The notes: generated by a model not told the origin, from the letters alone. A DNA stretch of 64,000 nucleotides from an uncultured Lachnospira sp. (GCA_944381165.1 CALWKC010000001.1:85803-149802), one strand, 5' to 3'. Counted from the stretch's first letter, positions 23,570-32,886 are shown. A program made the numbers and translations.

Positions 23570-25256
23570 CTGTCCAGCTTCCCTTATCCATGAAATGCCC
23601 TGCTCTTGCCTCCGCCGCTTTTATAATCCCGGCATCGTAGCCGATAACGCCAAGCAGCTTTATCGCGTTTCTTGTAATTGCAGGACCCTTGAACAGCCTG
23701 TAATTAAATTTTACATCATTGTCAGTTACTTCCTCCTGGAAGTGATAGTTGTCATAAAATTTCTCGAGAAGCGAAGTCAGTTCAATATCATGAGTTGCCG
23801 CAAACACAAGGACATTTTTGTATCTGAGACTCTTCAATATCTCTGATGACGCGGCAATTCTTTCAACTGTATTGGTTCCTCTCAATACCTCGTCTACAAA
23901 ACAGAGCACCGGCTTCTGATTTTTCTCATCAACAGCGTCTAAAATTCTCTTAAGCGATTTAATCTCTACAATATAATAGCTGTTCTGGCTTTCCAAATCA
24001 TCTCGCAGAGCCATTGATGAATAAATTCTGTAAATCGGAGCACGGTATCTTTTTGAGACGCTCGTGTAAACAGCCTGTGACAGAAGCGCATTTATCGCTA
24101 TCGTCTTTAAAAATGTAGATTTTCCGGAAGCGTTTGAACCTGTCAGAAGTACATGCTTTCCGGCATGAATTGAATTTGCCACCGGATTTTTGATGAGAGG
24201 GTGATATACCTCCTCCGCGTTAATTGCAACTGTTCCTGTGACAAATTCCGGTTTTGACCAGACTGCAAGCTGTTCTCTGAAGGAAGCAACACAGATAGAT
24301 GCCTCTATAAAACCGAGCTGTTCCATAAGCTCGTATACCTTCTGCTCTTTTACGCCGATTTTTTTAACCATATTGTTAAATTTAATCAAATCGATATGCG
24401 TAAGCATACGGATATAGTCCATAAGCATCTCTCCCAGAGAGCCCGAGACATTTCCTGATGCAAGTATACCTGCATTTTTAACAACAGAAGCAAACTCCTT
24501 CTCAACACCTTTGAAATATTCGTTGTACGATGACAGCTCAGAGATATTTATTTTCTGAATATCCTGTGCCGCCTGTACCATTTTCACTATCTGCGTGATA
24601 CATATAAAATACGGCTCAACCTTTGCCTTGAACCTGTAATAGCTTATAATCGAAAAGCTCACCGCAACAATTACAAGTCCTATTCCGCTCACGGGGTCCA
24701 CAAAAAAGCAGCACACCAGAGCAGCTATTATAAGCAGAATGGAAATATAGTGAATAAGATTTCCTGAAGGCTTTAAATCTACTATCAGACCGATATAATC
24801 GCTGAGCGAAATTCTCTTTGCGTATCCCAGCTTTACATATGAGTGCTGAACAGCCTTTCTTTTTTCCTTATTTTGGGAAAAGAATTCAGCAAGCCTGTCC
24901 GTCTCGCGCAGTTTCTTTTCATCATTGAAAGGCATTCTGAGCATTTTATAAAGATACTCCTGACCCACCGACGAATTGGCAATATTCATTCTCTTATATA
25001 TATCGTCCATATTCAGGTCATTCCATGTAATGTCGTCAATAACCGACACCGTCTCATCGGCTTCATCCGCGCAGTCCTCATAATAATGTGAAATAGCCTT
25101 CATTTCATCATCCGAAATTTTGCGCTTACAAGGCTTTCCCCAGCTCTCCTCGAGAAGTTTTTCAATTCTTGCCTTATGCTTTCTGTTGCCGTCAATCCAC
25201 ACATATATGACGACGATGACAAACGCCGCTATTAAAAGAATTATTTTTGTATCCAT
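23562..25256 (-). CDS. Membrane-anchored MutS-like ATPase
   Basis: 564 residues. The C-terminal third is a MutS-type ATPase: Walker A GSNASGKS (373-380), Walker B LCFVDEVLRGTNT (451-463) and the histidine switch ATHDIELT (~488-495). The core helical region before it resembles the MutS lever/clamp domain. There is no mismatch-binding domain I and no Smr nuclease domain. Unusually, it has three hydrophobic segments: one at the N-terminus (4-21) and a pair at ~168-187 and 190-207. It is thus a membrane-bound relative of MutS rather than a repair MutS; the role is unknown. The start has GGGAG 7 nt upstream; deoD precedes it by 20 bp. Confidence 0.85.
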   Translation of the reverse strand: MDTKIILLIAAFVIVVIYVWIDGNRKHKARIEKLLEESWGKPCKRKISDDEMKAISHYYEDCADEADETVSVIDDITWNDLNMDDIYKRMNIANSSVGQEYLYKMLRMPFNDEKKLRETDRLAEFFSQNKEKRKAVQHSYVKLGYAKRISLSDYIGLIVDLKPSGNLIHYISILLIIAALVCCFFVDPVSGIGLVIVAVSFSIISYYRFKAKVEPYFICITQIVKMVQAAQDIQKINISELSSYNEYFKGVEKEFASVVKNAGILASGNVSGSLGEMLMDYIRMLTHIDLIKFNNMVKKIGVKEQKVYELMEQLGFIEASICVASFREQLAVWSKPEFVTGTVAINAEEVYHPLIKNPVANSIHAGKHVLLTGSNASGKSTFLKTIAINALLSQAVYTSVSKRYRAPIYRIYSSMALRDDLESQNSYYIVEIKSLKRILDAVDEKNQKPVLCFVDEVLRGTNTVERIAASSEILKSLRYKNVLVFAATHDIELTSLLEKFYDNYHFQEEVTDNDVKFNYRLFKGPAITRNAIKLLGVIGYDAGIIKAAEARAGHFMDKGSWTVD

Positions 25257-25276
25257 ACACCAGCTCCCTGTTTAAA

Positions 25277-25987
25277 TTATTGCGTAAAATCCGCTTCAAG
25301 CATTATTTTAATCATATTATCAAAGCCTGTCTGACGCTCCTTAGCAGATAAATGCTCGTCACGGTAAAGGTGGTCACTCACTGTGACGGCACAAAGGGCA
25401 TGCTTTCCAAGTCTTGCCGCATTCATATAAAGGGCAGCCGCTTCCATCTCAACTGCCATTACCCCCATCTTTTTCCATTTGTCATTGACCTCTCTGTCAT
25501 CAGAATAAAAAACATCAGACGACACGACGTTTCCGACACGCACGTTTAGTCCCTGCTTTACGGCACTCTCCTTTGCGGCGCACAAAAGCCCGAAATCGGC
25601 AATCGGCGCAAATGTTCCCGGCAGGTTATACTGTGCGGCATAGTTTGAATCCGTGCATGCCCCCTGCGCGATTACCACATCCTTTAATTTAATTTCATCG
25701 GCCAACGCTCCCGCCGAGCCTATACGTATAATGTTTTCCACATCATACATTTTAAACAATTCATAGCTGTATATACCGATTGACGGCATTCCCATGCCGC
25801 TTCCCATAACGGAAATTTCCCTGCCCTTATATTTTCCGGTATAGCCGAACATATTTCTTACTCTGTTAAACATATGAACGTCCTGAAGAAAATTTTGGGC
25901 AATATACTCCGCTCTGAGCGGGTCACCCGGCATCAGAACTGTCTTTGCAATATCACCTTTTTCTGCGCTGTTATGTGGTGTTGACAT
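25277..25987 (-). CDS. deoD: Purine-nucleoside phosphorylase, DeoD type
   Basis: 236 residues, the standard length of the hexameric type. Phosphorolyses purine (deoxy)nucleosides to base and (deoxy)ribose-1-phosphate. Motifs: MPGDPLRAEYIA at the N-terminus, SVMGSGMGMPSIGIYSYEL, IRIGSAGAL, the substrate-binding MAVEMEAAALY and the catalytic Asp in TVSDHL. The start has GGAGG 5 nt upstream. It follows apt, so the pair acts in purine salvage; a hairpin in between may lower deoD expression. Confidence 0.97.
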   Translation of the reverse strand: MSTPHNSAEKGDIAKTVLMPGDPLRAEYIAQNFLQDVHMFNRVRNMFGYTGKYKGREISVMGSGMGMPSIGIYSYELFKMYDVENIIRIGSAGALADEIKLKDVVIAQGACTDSNYAAQYNLPGTFAPIADFGLLCAAKESAVKQGLNVRVGNVVSSDVFYSDDREVNDKWKKMGVMAVEMEAAALYMNAARLGKHALCAVTVSDHLYRDEHLSAKERQTGFDNMIKIMLEADFTQ

Positions 25988-26013
25988 ACTATCCTCCGTT
26001 CTTAAATCTTAAA

Positions 26014-26064
26014 AGAGCTGCCAAAACCTGCATATCGAAAGACAAGCAGATTATAAGCAGCTCT
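26014..26064 (-). terminator. Hairpin between apt and deoD (attenuator or terminator)
   Basis: AGAGCTGC (26064-26057) pairs with GCAGCTCT (26021-26014), with a further CTGC/GCAG pair inside, and TTTTAAG follows. The T-tract is short, so partial termination or mRNA stabilisation are both possible. Confidence 0.45.
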
Positions 26065-26075
26065 GAATATAAGTC

Positions 26076-26600
26076 TTAATTGCCCTCGTACTGAATTACA
26101 GCATCTACATTGTAGCCTTTAAGCTTCTCTCTTCCCTTTAAGCCCTTCAGCTCCATAAGAAATACAATTTTTACGACCTCGCCGCCAAGCTCTTCGATAA
26201 GTTTTATAATTGCCTCCGTAGTTCCTCCGGTGGCAATCAAATCATCAATTATGACGACCTTCTGACCCGGCTTGATTGCATCCTTATGAATCTCAACAGT
26301 AGCCTTTCCGTATTCCAAATCATAATCACAGGATATTGTCTCGCAAGGAAGCTTTCCTTTTTTTCTGACAGGAACAAATGATTTGTGATTTTTATATGCT
26401 ATCGGTACTCCGAATATGAAGCCTCTCGACTCCGGTCCGACAACAACGTCGTACTCCGCGCCGTCAAGACACTTATCTATCTCGTCAATCGCAAGCTGAA
26501 GGCCGTCGGCATCCTGAAGAATGCTTGTGACGTCTCTGAAAATAATTCCTTTTTCCGGAAAATCCGGAATACTTCTGACATATTCTTCTACCCTTTTCAT
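26076..26600 (-). CDS. apt: Adenine phosphoribosyltransferase
   Basis: 174 residues. Makes AMP from adenine and PRPP. The PRPP-binding loop VVIIDDLIATGGTTEA is complete, and FPEKGIIFRDVT and the GPESRGFIFGVPIAY segment with the RKKGKLPCET flexible loop are typical. The start has GGAGG at good spacing, and a strong promoter lies upstream at 26683-26711. Confidence 0.97.
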   Translation of the reverse strand: MKRVEEYVRSIPDFPEKGIIFRDVTSILQDADGLQLAIDEIDKCLDGAEYDVVVGPESRGFIFGVPIAYKNHKSFVPVRKKGKLPCETISCDYDLEYGKATVEIHKDAIKPGQKVVIIDDLIATGGTTEAIIKLIEELGGEVVKIVFLMELKGLKGREKLKGYNVDAVIQYEGN

Positions 26601-26682
26601 TGTGTATCCTCCAATTTCTTATCCGGGCTAAAAGGTATTTTGCGGCAGTCAGCCGCTTTATCCCAAGCCAAACTCTTTTTAC

Positions 26683-26711
26683 ATAATATCACAACTTTAT
26701 TTCATAGTCAA
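26683..26711 (-). promoter_or_regulatory. Sigma-A promoter of apt
   Basis: On the minus strand, TTGACT (26711-26706), 17 bp, TATTAT (26688-26683), immediately after the spoIVA stop codon. A small GCGGC/GCCGC hairpin lies in the leader at 26642-26656. Confidence 0.7.
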
Positions 26712-26722
26712 AGATAACACTT

Positions 26723-28237
26723 TCAGACTATAAGGCAGACAAGTCCCGTATTTTCATTCATTACCTTCTCAAGCGTTCCGCTTATTTTTTCCATGCTCTC
26801 GGCAGTTATGTTATGTGTCTTTTCATGTATTCCGTCATTTACAATCTGCTCAACAGTTTTGCCGAAAATATTTGTCTCCCATATACCCTGCGGATTATCT
26901 CTGGTATTCTCTTTAATGTAAGAGATCAAATCCTCAGCCTGATTTTTATTTCCTACAATAGGAGCAATCTCAACATTTATATTGGTCTTGAGCATATTAA
27001 TCGACGGCACCTGCGCTTTAATTTTAACGCCGTATTTGTTTCCGTTTTTAATTACCACAGGCTCCTCAAGCGTAATATTTTCGATTGCCGGGGTGACAAC
27101 TCCAAAACCGCTTAAATTTACATCTGTAAGCGCAGCGCCCACCGAATCAAATTCATGCTTCTTGGCAGAAAGCTCTCTTATTATACTAATCAGTTCATAT
27201 TCGTTTCGTATCTCTGTCTGTGTGAGCTCGCTTAAAACATCATAGTAGACATTCGGCTTCATTGTCAGCTCTACTCTTACATTTCCATCCGCCATATTAA
27301 TATTCCCAAAAGAAATACTTTCTATTGCTGTATTTTCAGTCGAATTTGCCGCCTGTGCCAGCGCCTGATTTCTCGTATCCTTCATATATGTACAGCCTGA
27401 AAGCAGCTCGCCCGCAGCACTTATAAGCTGTTTTTTCAGCCAATGGTCAGAGCTTAGCATCTCGAGCCACTGAGGACCGTAAAACCCTATACACCTCACC
27501 GGAAATTCCATAAGAACGTTTTCAAGTATTGCCCTTACGTCTTCTTTCCTTAACTGGTCGCAGTTTACCGGCAGTACTGTTACATTATATTTTTCCGTAA
27601 GCTGAGCCGCCAGTTTTTTGGTCTCCGCGGCATAAGGCTTCTCGCTGTTTAAAATCACTATAAACGGCTTGCCAATATTCTGAAGTTCCCTCACTGTGCG
27701 CTCCTCAGGCTCGACATATGACTCTCTTGGAATTTCAGAGAAGGAGCCGTCTGTCGTCACCACAATTCCAATAGTTGAATGTTCGGAAATAACCTTGTTT
27801 GTACCTATTTCCGCAGCCTGTGTAAACGGAATTTCCGTCTCTGACCACGGAGTTTTGACAAGTCTCTCCTTGTCATTTTCATAAAGTCCAAGCGCGCCGT
27901 TTACCATAAATCCGACGCAGTCAATTAATCGTATCTTGATATTTACTCCCTCAAGCGGACATATGACCGGAGCCTCGCTCGGAATAAACTTAGGCTCTGT
28001 TGTCATTATTGTGCTTCCCGAGCCGCTCTGCGGAAGTTCATCTATCGTGCGCTTTTTCACATGCTCGTTTTCAATGGCAGGAATCACCATTAAATCCATG
28101 AGTCTTTTTATAAATGTAGATTTTCCTGTCCTAACAGGCCCTACAACTCCGAGATAAATCTCCCCGTTAGTTCTCATCTGTATATCGTTATAGATATTAA
28201 AACCGTCCCCGGATGTGTCCAGCACAGCACCCTCCAT
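26723..28237 (-). CDS. spoIVA: Stage IV sporulation protein A (spore coat basement ATPase)
   Basis: 504 residues, close to the usual ~490. SpoIVA polymerises with ATP hydrolysis on the outer forespore membrane and anchors the coat. Walker A is GPVRTGKS (33-40); the TRAFAC-type switch region includes DCVGFMVNGALG. The C-terminus GLVCLIV, rich in hydrophobic residues, is the part that binds SpoVM in Bacillus. The ATG at 28237 uses GGAGG 7 nt upstream, which lies in the 3' arm of a perfect inverted repeat (see 28246-28279). A sigma-E-like promoter overlaps that repeat. Confidence 0.97.
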   Translation of the reverse strand: MEGAVLDTSGDGFNIYNDIQMRTNGEIYLGVVGPVRTGKSTFIKRLMDLMVIPAIENEHVKKRTIDELPQSGSGSTIMTTEPKFIPSEAPVICPLEGVNIKIRLIDCVGFMVNGALGLYENDKERLVKTPWSETEIPFTQAAEIGTNKVISEHSTIGIVVTTDGSFSEIPRESYVEPEERTVRELQNIGKPFIVILNSEKPYAAETKKLAAQLTEKYNVTVLPVNCDQLRKEDVRAILENVLMEFPVRCIGFYGPQWLEMLSSDHWLKKQLISAAGELLSGCTYMKDTRNQALAQAANSTENTAIESISFGNINMADGNVRVELTMKPNVYYDVLSELTQTEIRNEYELISIIRELSAKKHEFDSVGAALTDVNLSGFGVVTPAIENITLEEPVVIKNGNKYGVKIKAQVPSINMLKTNINVEIAPIVGNKNQAEDLISYIKENTRDNPQGIWETNIFGKTVEQIVNDGIHEKTHNITAESMEKISGTLEKVMNENTGLVCLIV

Positions 28238-28245
28238 ATAAAAAC

Positions 28246-28279
28246 CTCCTGAATATACTTGTAAATGTATATTCAGGAG
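28246..28279 (-). promoter_or_regulatory. Perfect 13-bp inverted repeat that holds the spoIVA ribosome binding site
   Basis: On the minus strand, CTCCTGAATATAC (28279-28267), an 8-nt loop, and GTATATTCAGGAG (28258-28246), followed by GTTTTTAT. The ribosome site AGGAGG of spoIVA is within or next to the 3' arm. In a transcript coming from upstream genes, the hairpin would hide the site and, with the T-run, could end transcription. Confidence 0.75.
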
Positions 28280-28294
28280 TATGTTTTAATATTC
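28264..28294 (-). promoter_or_regulatory. Candidate sigma-E promoter of spoIVA
   Basis: On the minus strand, GAATATT (28294-28288) matches the sigma-E -35 consensus (K-M-ATATT) exactly, and TATACATT (28271-28264) matches the -10 (CATACA-M-T) at most positions. The spacer is 16 bp, one or two longer than usual. The start site would fall near 28257, so the transcript would lack the 5' arm of the inverted repeat. Confidence 0.5.
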
Positions 28295-28299
28295 GCATA

Positions 28300-28530
28300 T
28301 TACTCATCAAATGTCGCAATCACATAATATCCTCTGCTGGTCTCTCCGACCTCTTTAACAATTCCCTTATGCGACTTGAGCCTTTCGGGAGTCGAATAAT
28401 TCCCCGACATAGCGACCGCAGGCTCAATCGTGTAATAATAGCTGCTCGGAAGTTTCCCCTCCGTAACCTCAACCTCCTGACCCGGCACGACAAGACCTGG
28501 TCTGCTCATTGTAAATTCCATATCTCTCAT
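28300..28530 (-). CDS. Uncharacterised 76-residue protein upstream of spoIVA
   Basis: A small soluble protein with no signal or membrane segment. The sequence has short strand-forming stretches (GLVVPGQEVEVTEG, SYYYTIEPAVAMSGNYS, HKGIVKEVGETSRGYYVIATF) and looks like a small beta-barrel or SH3-like fold; this is inference. I do not recognise a named family. The ATG has GGAG upstream and the recG stop is 11 bp away, so it is in the recG transcript. It ends just before the spoIVA hairpin. Confidence 0.72.
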   Translation of the reverse strand: MRDMEFTMSRPGLVVPGQEVEVTEGKLPSSYYYTIEPAVAMSGNYSTPERLKSHKGIVKEVGETSRGYYVIATFDE

Positions 28531-28541
28531 AATAAACTCCT

Positions 28542-30605
28542 TTATATATTCAGCCTTTCAAGACATTTAACGGTATACTCCGAAACCTTCTTCGCAAGAT
28601 ACATATTTTCCGGCGCTTCAAGCAGCGGGTCTTCTTCAAGGACCTGCGACGCCGCCTCGGACGCGCTTTTTAAAACTTTCGCGTCCGTGTAAATATCAGC
28701 AATTCCGAAATCAAATTCCCCGCTCTGGCGCACACCGAAAAAATCTCCGGGACCGCGCAGCTTTAAATCCTCCTCCGCAATCTTAAAGCCGTCGTTGGTC
28801 TTGTTTAAAATTTCAAGGCGTTCCTTTGTCTTTTTTGATTTATTTTCTGAAACAAAAATACAATACGACTGATACCCGCCTCTGCCGACGCGCCCTCTAA
28901 GCTGGTGAAGCTGGGCAAGCCCAAAGCGCTCCGCATTCTCGACCATCATAACAGTGGCGTTCGGAACATTTACGCCTACCTCTATAACGGTTGTTGACAC
29001 AAGAACATTTATTTCATTTGCCGCAAAGCGCTCCATTATCTCATTTTTTTGAGCCGCCTTCATCCTTCCGTGAAGATACTCTACTTTAATTCCGTCCGGC
29101 AGCTCACGCGACAGCTTAGCCGCATAATCAACTACATTTTCAGCAGAAACGGTCTCGCTCTCCTCCACCATAGGACAGATAACATACGCCTGACGCCCTG
29201 CCTTAACCTGATTTGCTATAAAACTGTAAGCATTAGGTCTGTAAGAAGCGTCAACCACACAGTTTTTTATCGGGAGTCTGCTGGCAGGAAGCTCATCTAT
29301 AACAGAAATATCCAAATCCCCGTAAACAATTATCGCAAGCGTCCGAGGAATCGGAGTGGCGCTCATAACAAGCACATGAGGCTCTAAGCCCTTTTCTGAG
29401 AGTTCTCTTCTCTGATGGACCCCGAAACGGTGCTGTTCGTCTGTAATTACCAATGCAAGTCTTTTAAAATTAACCTTTTCCTGTATAAGCGCATGTGTAC
29501 CGACAACAATCTGCGCCTCTCCGCTCTCTGTTTTTTCATACACGGCACGCTTTGCCGCCGCACTCATAGAGCCCACCAGGAGCGACACCTCAAGCTGTAT
29601 GCCATACTCATCAAACATTTTTCTTATATTTTCATACTGCTGTTTTGCAAGCACCTCGGTCGGCACCATCATAGCCGCCTGGTAGCCCGCAAATGCCGTA
29701 TTCATCAGAGCAAGCACTGCTATTATAGTCTTTCCCGAGCCCACGTCTCCCTGAATAAGCCTGCTCATAAGGCCTTTTCCCGACATATTGGCCCGAACCT
29801 CACTCCATGCATTTTTTTGCCCTGCCGTGAGTTCATAAGGCAGTTTTTTAATAAATTCATCAGTTCTTGGATCATTTTCGATTATATAACCGTTAGGACG
29901 ACGCTCATTTGAATTCTTAAGGCTTCTGACCGCAAGAACAAACAGAAAGAACTCCTCAAACGCAAGACGTTTTCTTGCCTGAATATAATCCTCAAACGAA
30001 TTCGGAAAATGAATACTAACCATTGCAAAGTTATGCTCCGCAAGCTGATTATTTTTTCGTATTTTTTCCGGAATATATTCCTTCTCAAGTCCCGCACTGT
30101 ATTTTTCAAGCGCCTGACGAACAGCCTTTGTTACAGTATTATTTGACAGTCCCTTAGTAAGCGGATAAATCGGCTGCATAGTTCCCTCGAGCTGCGCATA
30201 CTTTGCTCTCGTAAACATCTGAGGCTGTTCAATTATTTTCACATTGTTTTTTACGACAAGTCTTCCCCTGAAAATATATCTCATTCCAAGTCTGAGCGAC
30301 GATTTAAGAAAAGGCATATTAAACCATGTGCACTTTATCTTATCTCCCTTTTCATCTGTTACAACCGTGCTTATGACTGAGAGCTTTCCGGTGTGATACA
30401 CATCTATTTTTTTTGAGACAACAGCGTCTATCGCCACAGTGGAATTTTCATATTCCTCTGTAAGGCTGCTAATAAAGGCAGGCTCCTGATATACATCGTA
30501 ATCCCGCGGGTACAAACCCACGAGATTTTCAACCGTGTATACAGAAAGCCTGCCAAAAAGCTCCGCTGTCTTTTCTCCTATTCCCTTTAATTCCGTTATT
30601 TTCAT
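28542..30605 (-). CDS. recG: ATP-dependent DNA helicase RecG
   Basis: 687 residues from the ATG at 30605 with GGGGA upstream; thirteen further open residues lack a ribosome site. Branch-migration helicase that regresses stalled forks. Wedge/OB domain in the first ~150 residues, then helicase motifs: Walker A QGDVGSGKT, motif II written DEQH as in RecG (VITDEQHRFG), motif III SATPIPRT, and the C-terminal QLRGRVGRG. The order fakA-like / yqeY / recG continues in one direction from the asp23 promoter. Confidence 0.97.
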   Translation of the reverse strand: MKITELKGIGEKTAELFGRLSVYTVENLVGLYPRDYDVYQEPAFISSLTEEYENSTVAIDAVVSKKIDVYHTGKLSVISTVVTDEKGDKIKCTWFNMPFLKSSLRLGMRYIFRGRLVVKNNVKIIEQPQMFTRAKYAQLEGTMQPIYPLTKGLSNNTVTKAVRQALEKYSAGLEKEYIPEKIRKNNQLAEHNFAMVSIHFPNSFEDYIQARKRLAFEEFFLFVLAVRSLKNSNERRPNGYIIENDPRTDEFIKKLPYELTAGQKNAWSEVRANMSGKGLMSRLIQGDVGSGKTIIAVLALMNTAFAGYQAAMMVPTEVLAKQQYENIRKMFDEYGIQLEVSLLVGSMSAAAKRAVYEKTESGEAQIVVGTHALIQEKVNFKRLALVITDEQHRFGVHQRRELSEKGLEPHVLVMSATPIPRTLAIIVYGDLDISVIDELPASRLPIKNCVVDASYRPNAYSFIANQVKAGRQAYVICPMVEESETVSAENVVDYAAKLSRELPDGIKVEYLHGRMKAAQKNEIMERFAANEINVLVSTTVIEVGVNVPNATVMMVENAERFGLAQLHQLRGRVGRGGYQSYCIFVSENKSKKTKERLEILNKTNDGFKIAEEDLKLRGPGDFFGVRQSGEFDFGIADIYTDAKVLKSASEAASQVLEEDPLLEAPENMYLAKKVSEYTVKCLERLNI

Positions 30606-30657
30606 AACAATCCCCATTCTGAAGCGTCTGCGCGACTGCTTCAAACGCGAAAGCTTA

Positions 30658-31101
30658 TTACATCATTGAGGCAAGAACTTCATTTACAAGCTTGCCGTCA
30701 GCCTTTCCCTTAACCTTAGGCATAAGCACCTTCATGATAGCGCCCTTATCCTTTGGCGTCGGTTTTTCTATCGAAAGTTCCGAGAGAGTCTCCTTTATAA
30801 CTGCCTCAATAGCCGCCTCATCCATCATTTCCGGCGCATACTCCTGAAGCACTTTTATAGAAAAATTACACTCGTCAATAATGTCCTGTCTGTCGGCAGG
30901 AGTAAGCGACAGAGTTTCTTTCAGCTGCTTAATCTGCTTTAACACGACCTGACCGGCAGTCTCGTCTGTCAGTGAAACTCTGTTGTTAATCTCATAATTC
31001 TTAAGCTCTGCAAGAAGCATTGAGAGAACTTCCTTCTTCTCTTTTTCCTTTGCTTTCATTGCAGCTACCATATCCGCTCTTACGACATCAATCATACTCA
31101 T
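30658..31101 (-). CDS. yqeY: YqeY-family protein (GatB/YqeY domain)
   Basis: 147 residues. Helical protein with homology to the tRNA-interacting tail of GatB; the cellular role is not settled. Typical stretches: VVRADMVAAMKAKEKEKKEVLSM split by the usual kink, LTDETAGQVVLKQIKQ, and the C-terminal KGAIMKVLMPKVKGKADGKLVNEV divided at the GatB-like helix. It starts with two nearby ATGs (31101 and 31095) after GGAGG. It sits between recG and the fakA-like gene. Confidence 0.93.
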   Translation of the reverse strand: MSMIDVVRADMVAAMKAKEKEKKEVLSMLLAELKNYEINNRVSLTDETAGQVVLKQIKQLKETLSLTPADRQDIIDECNFSIKVLQEYAPEMMDEAAIEAVIKETLSELSIEKPTPKDKGAIMKVLMPKVKGKADGKLVNEVLASMM

Positions 31102-31123
31102 GATAAAAAAACCTCCGCTTTTT

Positions 31124-32827
31124 TTATTCTACCGAAACCAAATAATAATATATCGGCTGACCGCCCATCTGAAGTTCAACGTCAACATCGGAATACTTTT
31201 TCTCTATCTCAGAGACAGCCTTTTCAGCCTGTTCCTCCGTAACGTCCTCACCGTAATAGACACTTATCAGCTCAGCCTCCTCATTCTGCTTCATCATCTC
31301 ATCAAGCATATTAAGAAGCGTCTCTTCAATATCCTTGCCGACTGCCAGAAGTCCGGCATCGCCAAGTCCCATAATGTCTCCGTCCTTGATTTCCTTTCCG
31401 TCAATCGAAGTATCGCGGACCGCATATGTGAGCTGCCCTGTGGCTACGGTATCTATTGCCTCGGTCATCGCCTCCTCATTTTCCTGCGCATCTCTTGTAG
31501 CCTCGAAATTAATCATTGCAGTAATTCCCTGAGGAACAGTCTTTGTAGGTATTACTATGAGCTTCTTGCCCTCTGCGATAGACGCCGCCTGCTGTGCTGC
31601 CAGAATAATATTTTTGTTGTTAGGCAATATAAAAACTGTATCTGCATTTACAGTGTCAACGGCATTTAATATGTCCTCTGTACTTGGATTCATTGTCTGT
31701 CCGCCCTCGATCACACTGTCAACGCCAAGTCCCCTGAAAATCTCTGCAAGACCTTCACCGGCAGCAACAGTTACAAATCCAAAATCCTTTTTAGGCTGCT
31801 TTTGAGCTACCGGCTTACCGTTCTTTTTCTGTGCCTCTGCCGCGATAGCAGCCTGCATTTCTGACTGTGCCACAACCTTCTGGTTATGCTCCTCGCGCAT
31901 GTTGTCAACCTTCATCTTGGTGAGCTGTCCATACTCAAGAGCCTTCTCAAACGCCTGACCCGGATGGTTAGTGTGAACATGCACCTTAACTATATCGTCA
32001 AGAGCAACACACACAATAGAATCACCTATTGATGAGAGAAATTCTTTAAACTTTGCCTCTGTATCCTCATTAAATTCTTTTTCAAGCATTATGATAAACT
32101 CGGTACAGTAGCCGAACTTTATATCAACATTTTCTATCGAGGCGCCCTTCCCCTGAGGCACGCTCCTCTCAGCAGTTTCTGCAGGCTCAGTCAGCGCAAA
32201 GTCGGTAATCTTTCCTGTCAGGGCATCATACATTCCTCTGAGAAAAACAACGAGTCCCTGTCCGCCCGAATCCACAACACCTGCTTCCTTAAGCACCGGA
32301 AGCAGCTCCGGCGTCTTTGAAAGAACATACTCCGCATGCTCAATTATAGCCAGCAGCGCTGTCTCCAAATTATCAGTATGCGCTGCAACTTCGGCAGCCT
32401 TCTCTGAAATTCCTCTGGCAACAGTAAGGATTGTTCCCTCCTTAGGTTTCATAACAGCCTTATAAGCGGTCTCTGTCGCTCTCTGTGCTGCAGTTGCTAT
32501 GCTCTCTGTTGTCAGTTCCTTAAGACCTACCATTTCCTTTGTAAAGCCTCTCAAAAGCTGTGAGAGAATAACACCTGAATTTCCTCTTGCGCCTCTCAAT
32601 GAGCCGCTTGAAATAGCCTTTGAGAGACTCTCCATAGTAGGATTAGCGATAGCGCTTACTTCCTTTGCAGCAGACATAATTGTCATTGTCATATTCGTGC
32701 CGGTATCTCCGTCCGGTACAGGAAATACATTCAAATCATTAATCCATTCTTTCTTTGCTTCAAGATTTTTAGCTCCTGCAAGAAACATCTTCTGAACAAG
32801 CGCTGCATCTATTGTATTGGTTGCCAC
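31124..32827 (-). CDS. DAK2-domain fatty acid kinase-like protein (FakA/YloV)
   Basis: 567 residues from a GTG at 32827 (GGAGG 7 nt upstream); the open frame reaching 32863 has no ribosome site. The N-terminal DAK2 kinase domain has DLNVFPVPDGDTGTNMTMT, SGSLRGARGNSGVILSQL and VDSGGQGLVVFLRGMYDAL-type motifs. The central and C-terminal domains (NVDIKFGYCTEFIIMLE, VKVHVHTNHPGQAFEKAL, ILPNNKNIILAAQQA) are those of FakA/YloV. FakA phosphorylates fatty acids carried by a FakB (DegV) protein; no fakB gene is visible here. The asp23 gene upstream is the usual neighbour. Confidence 0.93.
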   Translation of the reverse strand: MATNTIDAALVQKMFLAGAKNLEAKKEWINDLNVFPVPDGDTGTNMTMTIMSAAKEVSAIANPTMESLSKAISSGSLRGARGNSGVILSQLLRGFTKEMVGLKELTTESIATAAQRATETAYKAVMKPKEGTILTVARGISEKAAEVAAHTDNLETALLAIIEHAEYVLSKTPELLPVLKEAGVVDSGGQGLVVFLRGMYDALTGKITDFALTEPAETAERSVPQGKGASIENVDIKFGYCTEFIIMLEKEFNEDTEAKFKEFLSSIGDSIVCVALDDIVKVHVHTNHPGQAFEKALEYGQLTKMKVDNMREEHNQKVVAQSEMQAAIAAEAQKKNGKPVAQKQPKKDFGFVTVAAGEGLAEIFRGLGVDSVIEGGQTMNPSTEDILNAVDTVNADTVFILPNNKNIILAAQQAASIAEGKKLIVIPTKTVPQGITAMINFEATRDAQENEEAMTEAIDTVATGQLTYAVRDTSIDGKEIKDGDIMGLGDAGLLAVGKDIEETLLNMLDEMMKQNEEAELISVYYGEDVTEEQAEKAVSEIEKKYSDVDVELQMGGQPIYYYLVSVE

Positions 32828-32886
32828 AATTTTCCTCCATTCCGCCGTAACGGCAAAAAGCATAAAGATATTATAATATGTGTCAA

